This document shows positions 52,541-61,249 of a DNA stretch of 64,000 bases, one piece after another. Below the pieces are notes generated by a model. That model was not told where the DNA came from and made no database searches. It saw only the letters and a program-made list of their open reading frames with translations. The DNA is from Acidobacteriota bacterium (GTDB taxonomy: Bacteria; Acidobacteriota; UBA4820): contig JAKQCT010000055.1 in NCBI GenBank assembly GCA_029559035.1, forward strand, positions 1 through 64,000. Direction: 5' to 3'. Made by a program: the position numbers and the translations under genes. Each line of letters begins with the position of its first letter. The stretch's first letter is position 1.

Positions 52541-53239
52541 ATGAAAACTTTAACTGAAATTGAAGCGGGAATAGTTGAAATTCTTAAAACTCAATGGAAG
52601 CGAAGAAATGGCCAGAAAGTCCCTGAAGCAGAGGACATCAAGTTAGGGAATGATGCTGTGGAAATAGAGGGTACTGTCCTCTATGCTGATTTGGAAGATT
52701 CAACGGGGCTTGTCTTGGGCTATAAAGACTGGTTCGCAGCGGAAGTATATAAGTGCTATTTAATGTCAGCATGCGAATTAATAAAAAATAACGGGGGGGT
52801 CATTACTGCTTTTGATGGGGATCGTGTTATGGCGGTTTTCATCGGGAATACAAAGAATTCCGATGCTGCAAAATGTGCTTTGCAGATTAATTATATTGTT
52901 CAAAAGGTTATCAACGTTAAATTGCAAGAACACTTCAAGAGCACAGCATTTCAGCTTAATCAAGCCGTTGGTATTGATATGAGCAATCTTTTCATCGCAA
53001 AAACAGGTATTAGAGGTTCCAATGACTTAGTCTGGGTAGGGAGAGCTGCTAACTTTGCGGCGAAGCTATGCAGCTTAAGGGAAGGGCTTTTCAATAGCTA
53101 TATTACAGAGGAAGTTTTTAACCGACTTATGGATCAGGTAAAATATGGAGAGGAGCCGAAACGCCTTATGTGGGATAAGGTAATGTGGCGACAGAGAGGA
53201 ATTGCTGTCTACAGATCTTCTTGGACCTGGGCACCATGA
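52541..53239 (+). CDS. pycC: Pycsar pyrimidine cyclase
   Basis: A 232-residue class III nucleotidyl cyclase domain with no other module, the size of PycC. Metal-binding aspartates are in LYADLEDSTG (Asp50) and FDGDRVMAVF (Asp94). The later WVGRAANFAAKL carries the conserved Asn/Arg region. Pairing with a cNMP-binding TIR protein identifies it as a Pycsar cyclase making cCMP or cUMP after phage sensing; which base it uses cannot be read safely. TAA-ATG junction with the effector. Low GC. Confidence 0.87.
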   Translation: MKTLTEIEAGIVEILKTQWKRRNGQKVPEAEDIKLGNDAVEIEGTVLYADLEDSTGLVLGYKDWFAAEVYKCYLMSACELIKNNGGVITAFDGDRVMAVFIGNTKNSDAAKCALQINYIVQKVINVKLQEHFKSTAFQLNQAVGIDMSNLFIAKTGIRGSNDLVWVGRAANFAAKLCSLREGLFNSYITEEVFNRLMDQVKYGEEPKRLMWDKVMWRQRGIAVYRSSWTWAP

Positions 53240-53347
53240 TAAAAATATCCAATATAGTAGGTCTACATACCACTTTCTATTATCCCTTCTTGATAAATTC
53301 CTTTTCCTATGTATGAGACTATTTGTTTTAACAAGGAGATAGAGTAA

Positions 53348-54046
<699 letters not shown>

Positions 54047-54084
54047 ATCATATACCAAGATCACTCGCTTCAGCCGGAGCCCCC

Positions 54085-54798
54085 ATGTCTCTTCCCCTCT
54101 CTCCTTCTCAAAAATCCCTCATCCTCCGTGTCATTAACTGTTTCGAGACGGGTTCGCCTGAGGGGAACTATTCGGCTCTTTCGATCTACGCGGACGGGCC
54201 GCACGGGATCAGGCAGATAACCTACGGGCGGTCTCAGGTGACGGAGTACGGGAACCTGAAAAGGCTGGTTTCCCTCTATGTGAAGGGGAAGGGGATCTTC
54301 GCCGGAGAGCTTGGGAAGTATCTCGGCGACATCGGGAGCGTCCCCCTGGTTGACGACAAGGGGTTCAAGGCGCTTCTCCGTTCTGCGGGGAGGAAGGACC
54401 CGGTGATGGCGAAGGTGCAGGACGCCTTTTTCGAGGATGCCTATTTCAAGCCCGCGCTGAAGTGGGCATCTAAAGCCAACTGCTTGGCTTTTAGGACACA
54501 GCGAGGACTCTGTCCCGAGCGGGTCACCCTCTACGATTCGTTCATCCACAGCGGCTCCATCCTGAAGGTCATAAGGAGGAAGTTCCCCGAAGTTCCCCCG
54601 TCGAAGGGCGGGAAGGAGAAGCCCTGGATACAAGCCTATGTGAAGGCCAGGCACGAATGGCTGCTCGGAAGCAGGAAGAAGTTCGTGAGAGCCTCTTCGT
54701 ACCGGACGAAGGACCTTATGAAGATGATCGAGGATAAGAACTGGAACCTCGACAAACTGCCACTCATAGCCAACGGAATAGAAGTTTATCCGGAGTAG
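54085..54798 (+). CDS. GH46-type chitosanase-like protein
   Basis: A 237-residue protein. The N-terminal pattern INCFETGS (Glu21), IYADGPHG (Asp37), RQITYGRSQVTEYGNL matches the GH46 chitosanase catalytic pair and substrate cleft. No signal peptide is visible, so it may act intracellularly, be phage-borne, or be released by lysis. GC is higher than the preceding genes. The first codons (MSLPLSPS) and the CCCCCATGTCTCT context resemble the repeated leader ORFs at 57.3 and 57.8 kb. Confidence 0.75.
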   Translation: MSLPLSPSQKSLILRVINCFETGSPEGNYSALSIYADGPHGIRQITYGRSQVTEYGNLKRLVSLYVKGKGIFAGELGKYLGDIGSVPLVDDKGFKALLRSAGRKDPVMAKVQDAFFEDAYFKPALKWASKANCLAFRTQRGLCPERVTLYDSFIHSGSILKVIRRKFPEVPPSKGGKEKPWIQAYVKARHEWLLGSRKKFVRASSYRTKDLMKMIEDKNWNLDKLPLIANGIEVYPE

Positions 54799-55352
54799 AA
54801 AATCCCTCCCGACGGCGCATTGAATCGCACTTTGCGGCGCAAGGTGTCTTGCCCCGCCTCAGGCAATTCTACTGCGCCATTCTTTATGAAAGGGAGGAGC
54901 TCCCTCTTGACATTTCTCCTTCTCTTGTTTTATTGTTAAAACTCATCAGGAAGAAATCTCATCGCGTTTCACGAACGCAACAATATGGGGTTCTAGGGCG
55001 TTGTTTCGGGGGTGTCGGTGGTGTTTGGGGAGCCAGCCAGGCAAAATCCGGCTGAAAAATCGTCAACTCGTGTAAATCTTCTGTTAAAAGGGAATATTCA
55101 CGCCTCAAGTTGCGAAGAAAAAGGGATGATTTTCCTTGTTCCGGCGGGAACAGGGCTATACTTTGGGAAATGTTTCCGCGTTGACGAGGGGATTTCCGCT
55201 TTTTGCCGGAAAGATCTTGAAATAGCGAAGGGAACCCGGGAAAACTTCCGGCCGGGGTGCCGTGTTTCCGTCGCAATTTGCCGTCCTTGTCGTGATTTTC
55301 GCCGTGTTCACGGTTTTTTTGTCCGTTTTCACTTGACCTAAAGGAGGTTCGA
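54799..55352. other. Long intergenic region of unknown content
   Basis: No supported gene. Overlapping frames of 109 codons (plus) and 142 codons (minus) lack ribosome sites and plausible protein composition. An AAGGGAG-GAG-CTCCCTCTT hairpin near 54889-54907 resembles the dispersed hairpin repeat. The leader before the next gene could be regulatory, but no riboswitch consensus was recognised. Confidence 0.4.
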
Positions 55353-56036
55353 ATGAGATTACCGGCACTTTCACTGAGCGGGGACACTTTGTTGAGGACC
55401 TACGGCGTCTATCACCTGACAAGACTCAAGGCAGACAAGGCAATGAAGGAGATGGTCGCCGCCTTTGAACAGTCGCAGGATCGCCTGAAGCAACGGATAG
55501 AGGCATACAAGGCGGCGGAGGCTTCGGCGATGACGGCGATGGCGGTAAGGGACGGCGAGGATGCCGCGTTCGACGACGCGGTGGGACAGCTCGCCCTCGA
55601 CATACTGAAGATAACGGGGAACAGCAAGAAGGCCCCCCTTTACCTTAAATATTTCCCCGACGGCATGACGGCGATAGTGGGCGCGCCCCTTGAATCCGAG
55701 CTTCAGAAGGCGAGCGTTATCCTTGCGAAGCTGGCCGAAGAGGAAGATCCTGCCGTTGCCGCGCACGCCGGGCCGATCAGGACGGCGCTTGAAGCTCTCG
55801 CCACCGCCATTGATACCCACAAGGGCGCGATGGAAGTGGAGATGCAGACTTACGGGATGCTCCAGACCGAAAAGGTGAACTGGCTGGACCAGTACAAGAA
55901 GAACTACCGCGACCTGACGAGGCTTTTCTACAAGACGCCCAAGAAGGCCGATACCTATTTCAAACCCGCCGCAAAAGGCGACAAAGCCGAGAAAGAGGCA
56001 AAGAAGGAAGGCGCGCCAGTTGCGGCGAAGACGTAA
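55353..56036 (+). CDS. Helical protein of unknown function
   Basis: A 227-residue Ala/Lys/Glu-rich, mainly alpha-helical protein without signal peptide or membrane helix (MKEMVAAFEQSQDRLKQRIEA; ILAKLAEEEDPAV). The C-terminus is a low-complexity KAEKEAKKEGA tail. The start follows AAAGGAGG at about 6 bases. High GC, unlike later cassette genes. Not recognised; composition suggests a structural or phage-type protein. Confidence 0.65.
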   Translation: MRLPALSLSGDTLLRTYGVYHLTRLKADKAMKEMVAAFEQSQDRLKQRIEAYKAAEASAMTAMAVRDGEDAAFDDAVGQLALDILKITGNSKKAPLYLKYFPDGMTAIVGAPLESELQKASVILAKLAEEEDPAVAAHAGPIRTALEALATAIDTHKGAMEVEMQTYGMLQTEKVNWLDQYKKNYRDLTRLFYKTPKKADTYFKPAAKGDKAEKEAKKEGAPVAAKT

Positions 56037-56040
56037 GGCG

Positions 56041-56150
56041 CTTCGCTTCCCAAAGAGGAGGGCGATCCTCTCTCCTCTTAGGCGCTCTGCTCGCATGCTC
56101 GCGACGCTGAACTCCTCCCCGGCAGGGAATGTGCCATTGCGCGAAGTAAA
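56041..56150 (+). repeat. Dispersed hairpin repeat, copy C
   Basis: AAGAGGAG (56053-56060) pairs with CTCCTCTT (56072-56079). Compared with copies A and B both arms changed together (GGGG/CCCC to GGAG/CTCC), a compensatory change. The flanks TTAGGCGCTC..CTCGC, GCTGAAC.CC and GGAATGTGCC also match. It starts 4 bases after a stop codon. Confidence 0.7.
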
Positions 56151-56213
56151 TTCGACGCACGGCACGACATTTTATGCCCTGACGGGCAGGCTGATGGCTG
56201 AAGGCTGAAGATA

Positions 56214-56256
56214 CCCCCGCCCCGAAGCGAAAGCCCAAGGGCGGGGGATTTTTTTT
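56214..56256 (+). terminator. Terminator-like hairpin, repeated unit 1
   Basis: CCCCCGCCC (56214-56222) pairs with GGGCGGGGG (56239-56247), then a T-run. The inner CCGAAGCGAAAGCCCAAGGG recurs at 56878, where the 5' arm has decayed. Both copies are followed by GGAAGGTATAGAAT. Confidence 0.75.
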
Positions 56257-56359
56257 AATGGAAGGTATAGAATATTAAAGGATGGGGAGGGAAAAGAAAA
56301 ATGATACATGGAACAAATCAAGAATTAAGTACAATCCTTAACCCTCTTGAGGGATCCTG

Positions 56360-56857
56360 ATGTCGATCCCTGATTTTGATCCAGAAGCCGAAGGTGCGAT
56401 TTGCCGTTTTGACCTCCAGTTTGTTTTGCGGACAGGAGAGAATTCTCTCTTTCTAAAAGCGCTGTCAGATCTCTGGACATTAGCCATGTACAAGCTTCGA
56501 AAAGCAAACGGGTTATGCCTCTCTGAATCTGGCCCGGTTCTTTTTTCAAGTGACCAGGCAGTAAATGTTCTGGCTACGCTATCGGCCACGGATGAGACGA
56601 TGAAGATGGCCATGTTTCAGGAGCCGTTCGGTTTCGGGCAGTCCGGCGCAATCGAGCGCGCATTTGCGAAGGTGTTTGGCGATGGCTTGTATACGAAATG
56701 GCTTATCACATTCGAGGATGGTCAGTTTGACCAATGCCTTGCTCTGATCGAGGCTGGCAGTGAACTACTCGTTCAGGCCAAGAACGGCCGGGGCAGAAGC
56801 AAGGACACCATCGCCCCCGGCAACGACCCCTGCCCGCCGAGGGATAAGGAGCATTAG
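56360..56857 (+). CDS. Orphan cassette gene 1, unknown
   Basis: A 165-residue soluble protein without signal or membrane helix (FDLQFVLRTGENSLF, MFQEPFGFGQSGAIER). GAGG lies about 8 bases before the ATG. Lower GC than adjacent core genes. It lies between two copies of the terminator/TATAGAAT repeat. Resembles no family I know; size fits an immunity or accessory protein (speculative). Confidence 0.55.
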   Translation: MSIPDFDPEAEGAICRFDLQFVLRTGENSLFLKALSDLWTLAMYKLRKANGLCLSESGPVLFSSDQAVNVLATLSATDETMKMAMFQEPFGFGQSGAIERAFAKVFGDGLYTKWLITFEDGQFDQCLALIEAGSELLVQAKNGRGRSKDTIAPGNDPCPPRDKEH

Positions 56858-56877
56858 GAAAATATGAACCCCACACA

Positions 56878-56930
56878 CCGAAGCGAAAGCCCAAGGGCGG
56901 GGGGGTTTTTTCCGGAGGAAGGTATAGAAT
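56878..56930 (+). repeat. Terminator/TATAGAAT repeat, unit 2
   Basis: The 26 bases at 56878-56903 match 56222-56247 exactly or nearly so. TTTTTT and GGAAGGTATAGAAT follow as in unit 1. A third TATAGAATATT with the same GAGGGAG follow-up lies at 58025. Confidence 0.75.
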
Positions 56931-56958
56931 GAAAGAGGTGAGGAGAGAAAACGCTTAA

Positions 56959-57333
56959 ATGAGTCGCATCGTATCCGCCCTGTTATTGTTCTTACTTCTT
57001 TTTGGAGGACTGCCTTCCAATATGCAAGAAAATATTGAAAAGAAATATTGTTGGTGGCATCCAAAATTATTCTCCCTTATTTCTTCGGTTCTTGAGTTTA
57101 TGTTCGGCCTTGGACTGCTCAGACTGATTCTTTTGATGCATGGCCTTGGGAGACTTAATACAGAGAACGGAATCATTCTAGGGATCGTGGGAATATTCTT
57201 TCTTGTTGAAGGCTTGATACGCATAGCTTCCACTCGTCACTTGAAAGTAACGGCCTTCCCTTTCTTGCCGGTTCTTATTCTTATTAAAATCGCTGAAAGA
57301 TATTATAAGCCAAAGGCCCCCCCATGCCCCTAG
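56959..57333 (+). CDS. Orphan cassette gene 2, membrane protein
   Basis: A 124-residue protein with three to four hydrophobic helices (LLLFLLLFGG, ISSVLEFMFGLGLLRLILLM, GIVGIFFLVEGLI, FLPVLILIKIA). AT-rich. The last residues APPCP and the stop codon are provided by the start of the following repeated leader ORF (CCCCCCATGCCCCTAG). Function unknown. Confidence 0.6.
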   Translation: MSRIVSALLLFLLLFGGLPSNMQENIEKKYCWWHPKLFSLISSVLEFMFGLGLLRLILLMHGLGRLNTENGIILGIVGIFFLVEGLIRIASTRHLKVTAFPFLPVLILIKIAERYYKPKAPPCP

Positions 57334-57428
57334 CTCTTCTCTCTCCTTCTTCTTTACTTTCGATCTCGGACGGTGACACGCCGGAACTTCACTTTATGGG
57401 GACTTCTTCGCCATCCGGTGAGACGTGA
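57324..57428 (+). pseudogene. Truncated nuclease-like leader ORF, copy 1
   Basis: 34 codons, MPLALLSPSSLLSISDGD then TPELHFMGTSSPSGET. It shares its first 21 residues almost exactly with the ORF at 57838. SDGDTPE resembles the start of thermonuclease-like domains that continue to a second DTPE motif, so this may be an internal deletion between the two (inference). Its stop overlaps the next gene's GTG (GTGA). Confidence 0.5.
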
Positions 57429-57847
57429 CGATAATCGGAATAATCCTGGTCGGTGTGTTTTTCCTGGGGATCGCGCAGCTCTTTACTCATCGCAAGGCAC
57501 TGATATTTCGCTACATGAGCCGCCAGACATGCTATCGAGAGTGGTTGGCGCGATACGGCAAGGATCACAAGGTTCAGATCCAACGATATCTTCGCTGCTT
57601 TGGCGATTCATTCTTTGTCTCACCCACTATCCTCCACAAGCTTTCACCAGACGATGGTATTCTCGACTACTACCAGGAAGACTACAAAACTGGTGGACCA
57701 GATTTTCTTGAATGCAATTATTTCGCTCGTGCACTTCAATCCGAGTTCGGTTACGAAATAGAGGAAGAGGATGGAAATCTAACAATGGGGCAACTGTTCG
57801 AGAAGGTGACAAGAATCGAAAGACTTGGCGACCCCCCATGTCTCTAA
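57425..57847 (+). CDS. Orphan cassette gene 3, unknown
   Basis: 140 residues, an N-terminal membrane helix (IGIILVGVFFLGIAQLF) and a soluble, acidic C-terminal domain (DDGILDYYQED, SEFGYEIEEEDGNL). GTG start overlapped by the leader ORF stop, implying reinitiation. Its terminal DPPCL and stop lie inside the next repeated leader (CCCCCCATGTCTCTAA). No family recognised. Confidence 0.55.
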   Translation: MTIIGIILVGVFFLGIAQLFTHRKALIFRYMSRQTCYREWLARYGKDHKVQIQRYLRCFGDSFFVSPTILHKLSPDDGILDYYQEDYKTGGPDFLECNYFARALQSEFGYEIEEEDGNLTMGQLFEKVTRIERLGDPPCL

Positions 57848-57915
57848 TCCTTCTTTCTCCTTCTTCTTTATTGAGTATCTCGGACGGTGACACGCCTGAA
57901 GTAAGGTGGGCGTGA
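57838..57915 (+). pseudogene. Truncated nuclease-like leader ORF, copy 2
   Basis: 25 codons: MSLILLSPSSLLSISDGD then TPEVRWA. Near-copy of the ORF at 57324. Its TGA overlaps a GTG that opens the following 43-codon frame, a second use of the same GTGA junction. Confidence 0.5.
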
Positions 57916-58043
57916 GGATGGCAAGGACGGGGGGGTGGTACAAGGTGGCGGACCTTCGCCCCCACCTCGAAGGCTGGCCGATGAAATACCTGAAAGCAGA
58001 AGAGTATCTTTCCATCCCCGAAGAGTATAGAATATTTAAGTGA
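57912..58043 (+). pseudogene. C-terminal remnant frame
   Basis: 43 codons, VRMARTGGWYKVADLRPHL ... EYLSIPEEYRIFK. Together with the preceding ORF it may be a frameshifted, internally deleted relic of one gene. Its last codons contain the TATAGAATATTTAA motif found at 56266 and 56921, suggesting those are relics of the same 3' end. Confidence 0.45.
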
Positions 58044-58058
58044 GGGAGGAGATAAAAG

Positions 58059-58967
58059 ATGAAAAATATTGCATTGTTGGTAATTATATTTATTGGAATG
58101 TTTTCTTCTATCATTACTTCCGCGCAGGATTGTGGAGAGATATGGACGCAGGTTGCATTACCTGATCCTCCGGAGGTCGCTTTTTACGCCGTAATATGGG
58201 CCGAAGGGCAATATGTGGCGGTCGGTCATGCCTGCCTGAACGCTGTAAGTACAGATGGCTTGAACTGGACTTGGGGCGACCGGGATGATGGCGATTTGAT
58301 GCTTTCTCTGGCCTACGGAGAAGGTCTTTATGTCGCAGGGGGGACGAACTGCGTTTATGTAAGCAAGAACGGTCTTGATTGGACAAAATACCGTCTTGAT
58401 ACTGGTGCATTCTATTTGGGTGTTGCTCATGGCAATGGTAAGTTCATTGCTGTTGGCGGAAGTCAGTGCATCGCGCGCAGCAAGGACGGCAGAACATGGA
58501 ACAAGCAGCAATTAAATCCCAAGAAATGGTTCTCGGGGATAGCCTTTGGCAATGGAAGGTTTGTCGCTGTGGGCGGGGACAGCATATTTACCAGTAAAGA
58601 CGGAATAACATGGAAGAAAAGGAAAACGGGTGTTGATTGGGAAATCGAGCTGGTGAGCATAGCCTACGGACATGCCGGCTTTGTGGCTCTTGGCTACGGA
58701 GCTGTTTTGGGAAGTTCTGATGGTAAAAAGTGGTCACAAATAGCTTATCTGCAACTTCCGGAAGGTCCAACGGTAGAATATCTTACATACGCAAATGGCA
58801 TGTATGTTGGCGTAGGTGGCGGGATCATAATCACAAGCCCGGATGGTGTTGAATGGACGATAAGAGAAACCCCCAACGCACATTCTATGTATGGAATAGC
58901 GGGTTCCGGTTCAAATCTTGTCGCTGTGGGTGATGATATCTTTTTCAGTGATTGCAGTAATAATTAG
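58059..58967 (+). CDS. Secreted beta-propeller-like repeat protein
   Basis: A 302-residue protein with a signal peptide (MKNIALLVIIFIGMFSSII then TSAQD). Five to six BNR-like blades of about 45 residues (SKNGLDWTKY, SKDGRTWNKQ, SKDGITWKKR, SSDGKKWSQI, SPDGVEWTIR alternating with GNGKFIAVGG). Probably periplasmic or extracellular binding. AT-rich; last gene of the cassette-like array. AGGAG lies 9 bases upstream. Confidence 0.75.
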   Translation: MKNIALLVIIFIGMFSSIITSAQDCGEIWTQVALPDPPEVAFYAVIWAEGQYVAVGHACLNAVSTDGLNWTWGDRDDGDLMLSLAYGEGLYVAGGTNCVYVSKNGLDWTKYRLDTGAFYLGVAHGNGKFIAVGGSQCIARSKDGRTWNKQQLNPKKWFSGIAFGNGRFVAVGGDSIFTSKDGITWKKRKTGVDWEIELVSIAYGHAGFVALGYGAVLGSSDGKKWSQIAYLQLPEGPTVEYLTYANGMYVGVGGGIIITSPDGVEWTIRETPNAHSMYGIAGSGSNLVAVGDDIFFSDCSNN

Positions 58968-59339
58968 GGACATCCACCTATTCCACAGATCTGGCGGCGG
59001 GATAAGGTAGTTCACTTCGCTTGAAATGCTGCGGGCCTTTCTCGTGATGACTGATTCCTTTATCCTGTAAATCCTGTATATCCTTGTGAATGGTTGTCAT
59101 CCGTTCTCTTCGGGTCCTCGGCTGTCGTTTGGCATCCCGTTCTGTTGAAAATCCCCCTTGTTCCCCCTTTGCAAAGGGGGAGAGCCGTCACGCAGGGGGA
59201 TTTTAATTCGGGCGATTCGTGAATCGCCCCTACGGAAAATCCTTCAGCCTTCCGCCTTCCGCCTTCAGACTTTCTTCTCCCCCCGATTGCTTCATTCCTT
59301 CCGATAAAGTAAAATTCTTTATCTGAAGGAGGATCAGGC
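58968..59339. other. Intergenic region with nested palindromes
   Basis: No gene. The outer arms AAAATCCCCCT (59148-59158) and AGGGGGATTTT (59194-59204) enclose CCCCCTTTGCAAAGGGGG (59163-59180). A separate GGGCGATTC-GT-GAATCGCCC hairpin lies at 59210-59229. CTTCAGC/CTTCCGC heptamers follow at 59243-59270. It resembles small non-autonomous palindromic elements. Confidence 0.65.
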
Positions 59340-61208
59340 ATGCCGCACAACCTACTGCATTTTTCGTTGATCGCCGCGCTTCTTTTCTGCCTCGGGTTCG
59401 CCAAAACACAAGCTTTCGAGCCTTTCCCGGAGGGGCAGGACAAGCTTTTCCATTTCAACCTTCAGAAGAACTTCTACAAGGACGACGCCGCGCACAAGGC
59501 GGACGTGGAGAAGGCGAGGGCGATAATCACGGAGATAGAGAAGCACAAGGGAAAAGTGGGAAGCTCGGCGAAGGAGCTGAACGAGCTCTTCACCCTGATC
59601 AGCGATTACACGGATGTCTTCTACCGCCTTTACGCATTCGGCGAGTTCCGCGAGGCTATCAACACGAAGGACAGGGGCCCGATAGAGAAGTTCATCGAGG
59701 TCTCCGCGGAGGGGCAGTCGAAGACGGCCTTCGTAAAAGTGGAGCTCAAAGGCCTAACCGAAGAGAAGCTTTCGGCGTTCCTGAAGGAGGATCCTTCGCT
59801 GAAACGGTTCGAGTACGCCATAAGGGACACGACGAGGATGTCTCCGCACCTTCTTTCCCAGGAGAAGGAAGAGCTTCTCGCCAAGCTCCGGCCGGCGAGG
59901 TTCGAGTGGCAGGAGGCGATCTTCCAGCTTGCTTTCGACAGGACTCAGTTCGGCAAGGTGGAAACGGGAGGAAAATCCTACGACGCGGGGACGAACTACG
60001 AAGCCCTAATAAGGAATCCAGACAGGAAAGTTAGAAAAGCAGGCTACGATGAATACGTGAAGGGGCTGCGCGCGGTCTCCGACGTGGCGGGATTCTCGCT
60101 GGTAAGGCTGATGCGCTCTTCAAACGAGGAAGCCCAGATGAGAGGGTTTGGCACCTCTTTCGACGAGAGCCTTTTCAACGAGTACCTGACGAGGGGCGCT
60201 GTCGAGAACGTCTTCTCCCAGCTTAGGGCCACTTCCGGCGTATACAACGATTACCAGCGCTACAAGATGGACGTGGCGAAGCTTAGGGACAAGATAACCG
60301 ATCCGAACCTCTACGACATCGAGCTTCCTCCGACAGGCGTCGAGGAGCCGAAGTTCACGGCTATGGAAGCGGTCGATACTGTGAAAAAGGCGCTGGCGCC
60401 TCTCGGGCCGAAGTACGGCGCCGAGCTATCGGCTCTTCTCGATCCGGCCAATGGCAGACTTGATATCGTCGGTGGGCCTTTCAGGAGGCAGGGCGCGTTC
60501 TGCGAGGCGGGGTTCGGATTCTTCCAGGACAACTTCCAGGGCTTCCTCGGCGACGTTTCGACGCTCGCTCACGAGAGCGGCCACGCGATCCATCACAGGC
60601 TGGTCCTGCTGAACAGGGGAGGGGAGATGTTCTCCCAGGGGCCGCCGTACCTCACGGAATCGTTCTCGATGTTCAACGAGTACCTTTTGAAGGACTATCT
60701 CCTTAAAACGCTGAAGGACGAGAAGCAGAAAAGGGCGATCCTTCTCGACCAGCTCAACGAGCAGATGTACCTCTGGGAACTGGGCAGAAGGGCAGAGTTC
60801 GAGATGGCGGCCTACGACGGAGTCGCGAAAGGCGAGATCACGAACGCCGAGGGGTTCAACAAGGTGTGCTCGGAGGTCGGGAAGAAATACGACATCTTCT
60901 TCGGTACCAATCGGGACCTCGAATGCTGGTGGATAAGGAAGCATCACTACTGGAGCGTCCCCACCTATTACAAGAACTACGTCGTGGCCCAGATCCTTGC
61001 GATGAAGTATTTCGAGCTCTACAAGAAGGACCCGGAAGGCTTCTCGAAGAAGTACATCGCCATGGTCGAGTGCGGCCTGGACAGGGATTCGCTCTCTCTC
61101 CTGAAGGATTTCCTCGGAATAGACCTGAACGACCCGAACCTGCTGGGCGACACCCTGAAGATGGTCAGGGAGAACTTCGAACTGGAGAAAACCGGTAAAA
61201 AGAAGTAA
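59340..61208 (+). CDS. M3-family oligopeptidase, exported
   Basis: A 622-residue protein with a cleavable signal peptide (LLHFSLIAALLFCLGFAKTQA). The zinc motif HESGH begins near residue 411 and is followed by a long helical C-terminal part (EFEMAAYDGV, YYKNYVVAQILAMKYFELY), typical of M3/oligoendopeptidase F metallopeptidases. It would degrade peptides in the periplasm. Strong GGAGG site. The aminotransferase follows after 41 bases. Confidence 0.88.
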   Translation: MPHNLLHFSLIAALLFCLGFAKTQAFEPFPEGQDKLFHFNLQKNFYKDDAAHKADVEKARAIITEIEKHKGKVGSSAKELNELFTLISDYTDVFYRLYAFGEFREAINTKDRGPIEKFIEVSAEGQSKTAFVKVELKGLTEEKLSAFLKEDPSLKRFEYAIRDTTRMSPHLLSQEKEELLAKLRPARFEWQEAIFQLAFDRTQFGKVETGGKSYDAGTNYEALIRNPDRKVRKAGYDEYVKGLRAVSDVAGFSLVRLMRSSNEEAQMRGFGTSFDESLFNEYLTRGAVENVFSQLRATSGVYNDYQRYKMDVAKLRDKITDPNLYDIELPPTGVEEPKFTAMEAVDTVKKALAPLGPKYGAELSALLDPANGRLDIVGGPFRRQGAFCEAGFGFFQDNFQGFLGDVSTLAHESGHAIHHRLVLLNRGGEMFSQGPPYLTESFSMFNEYLLKDYLLKTLKDEKQKRAILLDQLNEQMYLWELGRRAEFEMAAYDGVAKGEITNAEGFNKVCSEVGKKYDIFFGTNRDLECWWIRKHHYWSVPTYYKNYVVAQILAMKYFELYKKDPEGFSKKYIAMVECGLDRDSLSLLKDFLGIDLNDPNLLGDTLKMVRENFELEKTGKKK

Positions 61209-61249
61209 TATATTCGCCTCTGGGGACATTTCCCCCTGCGGAGGAAAGC

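Noticed and set aside
55000-55350. Riboswitch (c-di-GMP type) candidate
   Set aside because: Some GCC/GGC pairing, but the conserved loop bases of known classes were not found.
54959-55387. Overlapping frames on both strands before the helical protein
   Set aside because: No ribosome site, no recognisable motif, improbable residue composition in both.
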